DNA of 39,908 bases from Parcubacteria bacterium C7867-001 (lineage in GTDB: Bacteria > Patescibacteriota > Minisyncoccia > Phycocordibacterales > Phycocordibacteraceae), in assembly GCA_001189095.1 (NCBI GenBank), contig LFCK01000001.1, positions 213,251 to 253,158 of the forward strand, written 5' to 3'. Each line of letters opens with the position of its first letter. Within the stretch, counting starts at the first letter, position 1. The notes under the pieces are model-generated. The model made no database searches, was not told the DNA's origin, and worked only from the letters and a program-made list of their open reading frames with translations. Positions 38,832 through 39,908 of the stretch are shown in pieces. Both the position numbers and the translations under genes were made by a program.

Positions 38832-39013
38832 AGAAATTAATGGATTATCGTTAACAGGGCCCATTATGCGCTACAAATCAAGGTTTCTCCACCCCTAGGA
38901 GGCCTTTCTCCCCAGAGAATCGGGCCAAGTCATAGAAATACGGCCTATTTACTCGCTTTATCCTTATTTTCCCCTTATCCACAGCACAGGCGTCCGTACG
39001 CTATACTTTACCC

Positions 39014-39244
39014 ATGGATACCCCATTTGATGCAGAACGTGCCGCCCGCTCCCAGAGGGAGATTTTAGAGACGTTGAGCGATATTCATAAAGGTCTGCAG
39101 GATAAAGTAGTCAATTACTACTGGGATAAAGCCCCTAGAGATTATGAAGAGGATGGCAAGAATCGAGAATACATGCGCACGTACCTACGCGAAGTGCGAG
39201 GAAAGATAGAAAACGTCCTGAGTGGACCTCTGAGTTCTCAGTAA
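39014..39244 (+). CDS. Hypothetical protein (76 aa)
   Basis: ORF MDTPFDAERAARSQREILETLSDIHKGLQDKVVNYYWDKAPRDYEEDGK... Confidence 0.55.
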   Translation: MDTPFDAERAARSQREILETLSDIHKGLQDKVVNYYWDKAPRDYEEDGKNREYMRTYLREVRGKIENVLSGPLSSQ

Positions 39245-39259
39245 AGACAAGTAACTTGG

Positions 39260-39330
39260 TCGGGCCGCCGGGAATCGAACCCGGTCTTCACGCACCCGAA
39301 GCGTACGTACTACCGGTATACTACGGCCCG
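39260..39330 (-). tRNA. tRNA-Pro (anticodon CGG)
   Basis: CGGGCCG...TACGC-TTCGGGT-GCGTG...GGGTTCGATTCCC...CGGCCCG-A cloverleaf. Confidence 0.93.
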
Positions 39331-39352
39331 ACCAAATGACTCATCTCGTCCG

Positions 39353-39518
39353 TGTGGGCGATACGGGTTCGGTCACAACTCTCGCCTCGCCGCCGCTCGG
39401 CTCGGTCGCGACACTGCCTCGCGGTTTGGCCTGCTGGCCAAACGTCGCTCCGGCCTTCGAATCCTGTATCGCATCAAAAAGATACTTGCAGTATCTTGTG
39501 GGCGATACAGGATTCGAA
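39353..39518. repeat. tRNA-Val-end-derived inverted repeat region with GC-rich hairpin core
   Basis: GCGATACGGGTTCGG (39358-39372), TTCGAATCCTGTATCGC (39456-39472), GCGATACAGGATTCGAA (39502-39518, part of tRNA-Val); hairpins GTTTGGCC-TGCT-GGCCAAAC and AAGATACT-TGC-AGTATCTT. Confidence 0.7.
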
Positions 39519-39572
39519 CCTGTGACCTCACGCGTGTGAAGCGTGCGCTCTAACCAACTGAGCTAATCGCCC
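39499..39572 (-). tRNA. tRNA-Val (anticodon CAC)
   Basis: GGGCGATTAGCTCAGTTGGTTAGAGCGCACGC-TTCACAC-GCGTGAGGTCACAGGTTCGAATCCTGTATCGCCC-A. Confidence 0.93.
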
Positions 39573-39643
39573 AAATATTTCGTAACGATAGCAGATATCT
39601 TGAATTTCTCTACTTGGAAATAAGACGTTGTATACTCAGTACT

Positions 39644-39908
39644 ATGCAACCGCTCCTTCTCTTCATAACTGCGCTTCCTTTAGGGCTTGCGCTCGATTTC
39701 CTCTGGATAGGCGTCATTGCCAAGGGTTTCTACCGCGAACAGTATGGTGATCTTCTCGCTTCGTCTTTCAAAATCGGTCCCGCACTCCTTTTCTACGTAT
39801 TCTTCGTAGTAGGTCTCATCGTCTTCGTGCTCCAGCCGGCGATTGCTTCTCATTCGCTTCTGAAAGCGGTCGCTCTCGGCGCATTTCTCGGATTCATTGC
39901 GTACATGA
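39644..39908 (+). CDS. DUF2177-like membrane protein (partial, runs off window)
   Basis: Translated by eye: MQPLLLFITALPLGLALDFLWIGVIAKGFYREQYGDLLASSFKIGPALLFYVFFVVGLIVFVLQPAIA... Confidence 0.8.
   Translation, partial: MQPLLLFITALPLGLALDFLWIGVIAKGFYREQYGDLLASSFKIGPALLFYVFFVVGLIVFVLQPAIASHSLLKAVALGAFLGFIAYM

Noticed and set aside
39336-39539. Plus-strand ORF MTHLVRVGDTGSVTTL...VGDTGFEPVTSRV
   Set aside because: Translation of the antisense tRNA-Val 3' end and its repeat copies; not a protein.

Overview
The window looks like a Patescibacteria/CPR-type (Parcubacteria-like) chromosome; this taxonomic guess is inference from gene content. Host-like segments (about 1-22.1 kb and 34.8-39.9 kb) carry a 3D-domain protein, a VanY-like peptidase, a PIF1-like helicase, a VirD4/TraD-like ATPase, FKBP PPIase, tgt, uvrB, histidine kinase/response regulator, uvrA, a short uvrC, ddl, a PCD-like protein, a RelA/SpoT-type HD hydrolase, a Pyr_excise-type glycosylase, a SWIB protein and three minus-strand tRNAs (Ala-TGC, Pro-CGG, Val-CAC). 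Between them (about 22.1-34.8 kb) lies an AT-richer accessory island abutting tRNA-Ala. It encodes a two-gene CBASS-like module (CD-NTase-like nucleotidyltransferase plus membrane protein, ATGA overlap), a metal-handling-like cluster (two DUF305 proteins, a CPMHPEI-domain membrane protein, a His-rich protein), a PrimPol/AAA replication protein, a catalytic-domain-only serine recombinase and a full-length serine recombinase whose 3' end runs antisense into the tRNA. The main new signals are: (i) a recurring 9-11-nt motif ATTAGAACC(TC) at 22144, 22254, 23811, 23897, 24029, 34713 and inverted at 34666, which looks like a recombinase attachment-site family partitioning the island; (ii) a strongly structured, apparently bistable RNA element at 28171-28303; (iii) the CBASS-like pair; (iv) a UvrC without the Fe-S cysteines and HhH tail; (v) a structured uvrA leader; (vi) a tRNA-Val-derived inverted-repeat element at 39353-39518. 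All calls were made by eye from sequence and the ORF track; no database search was run.
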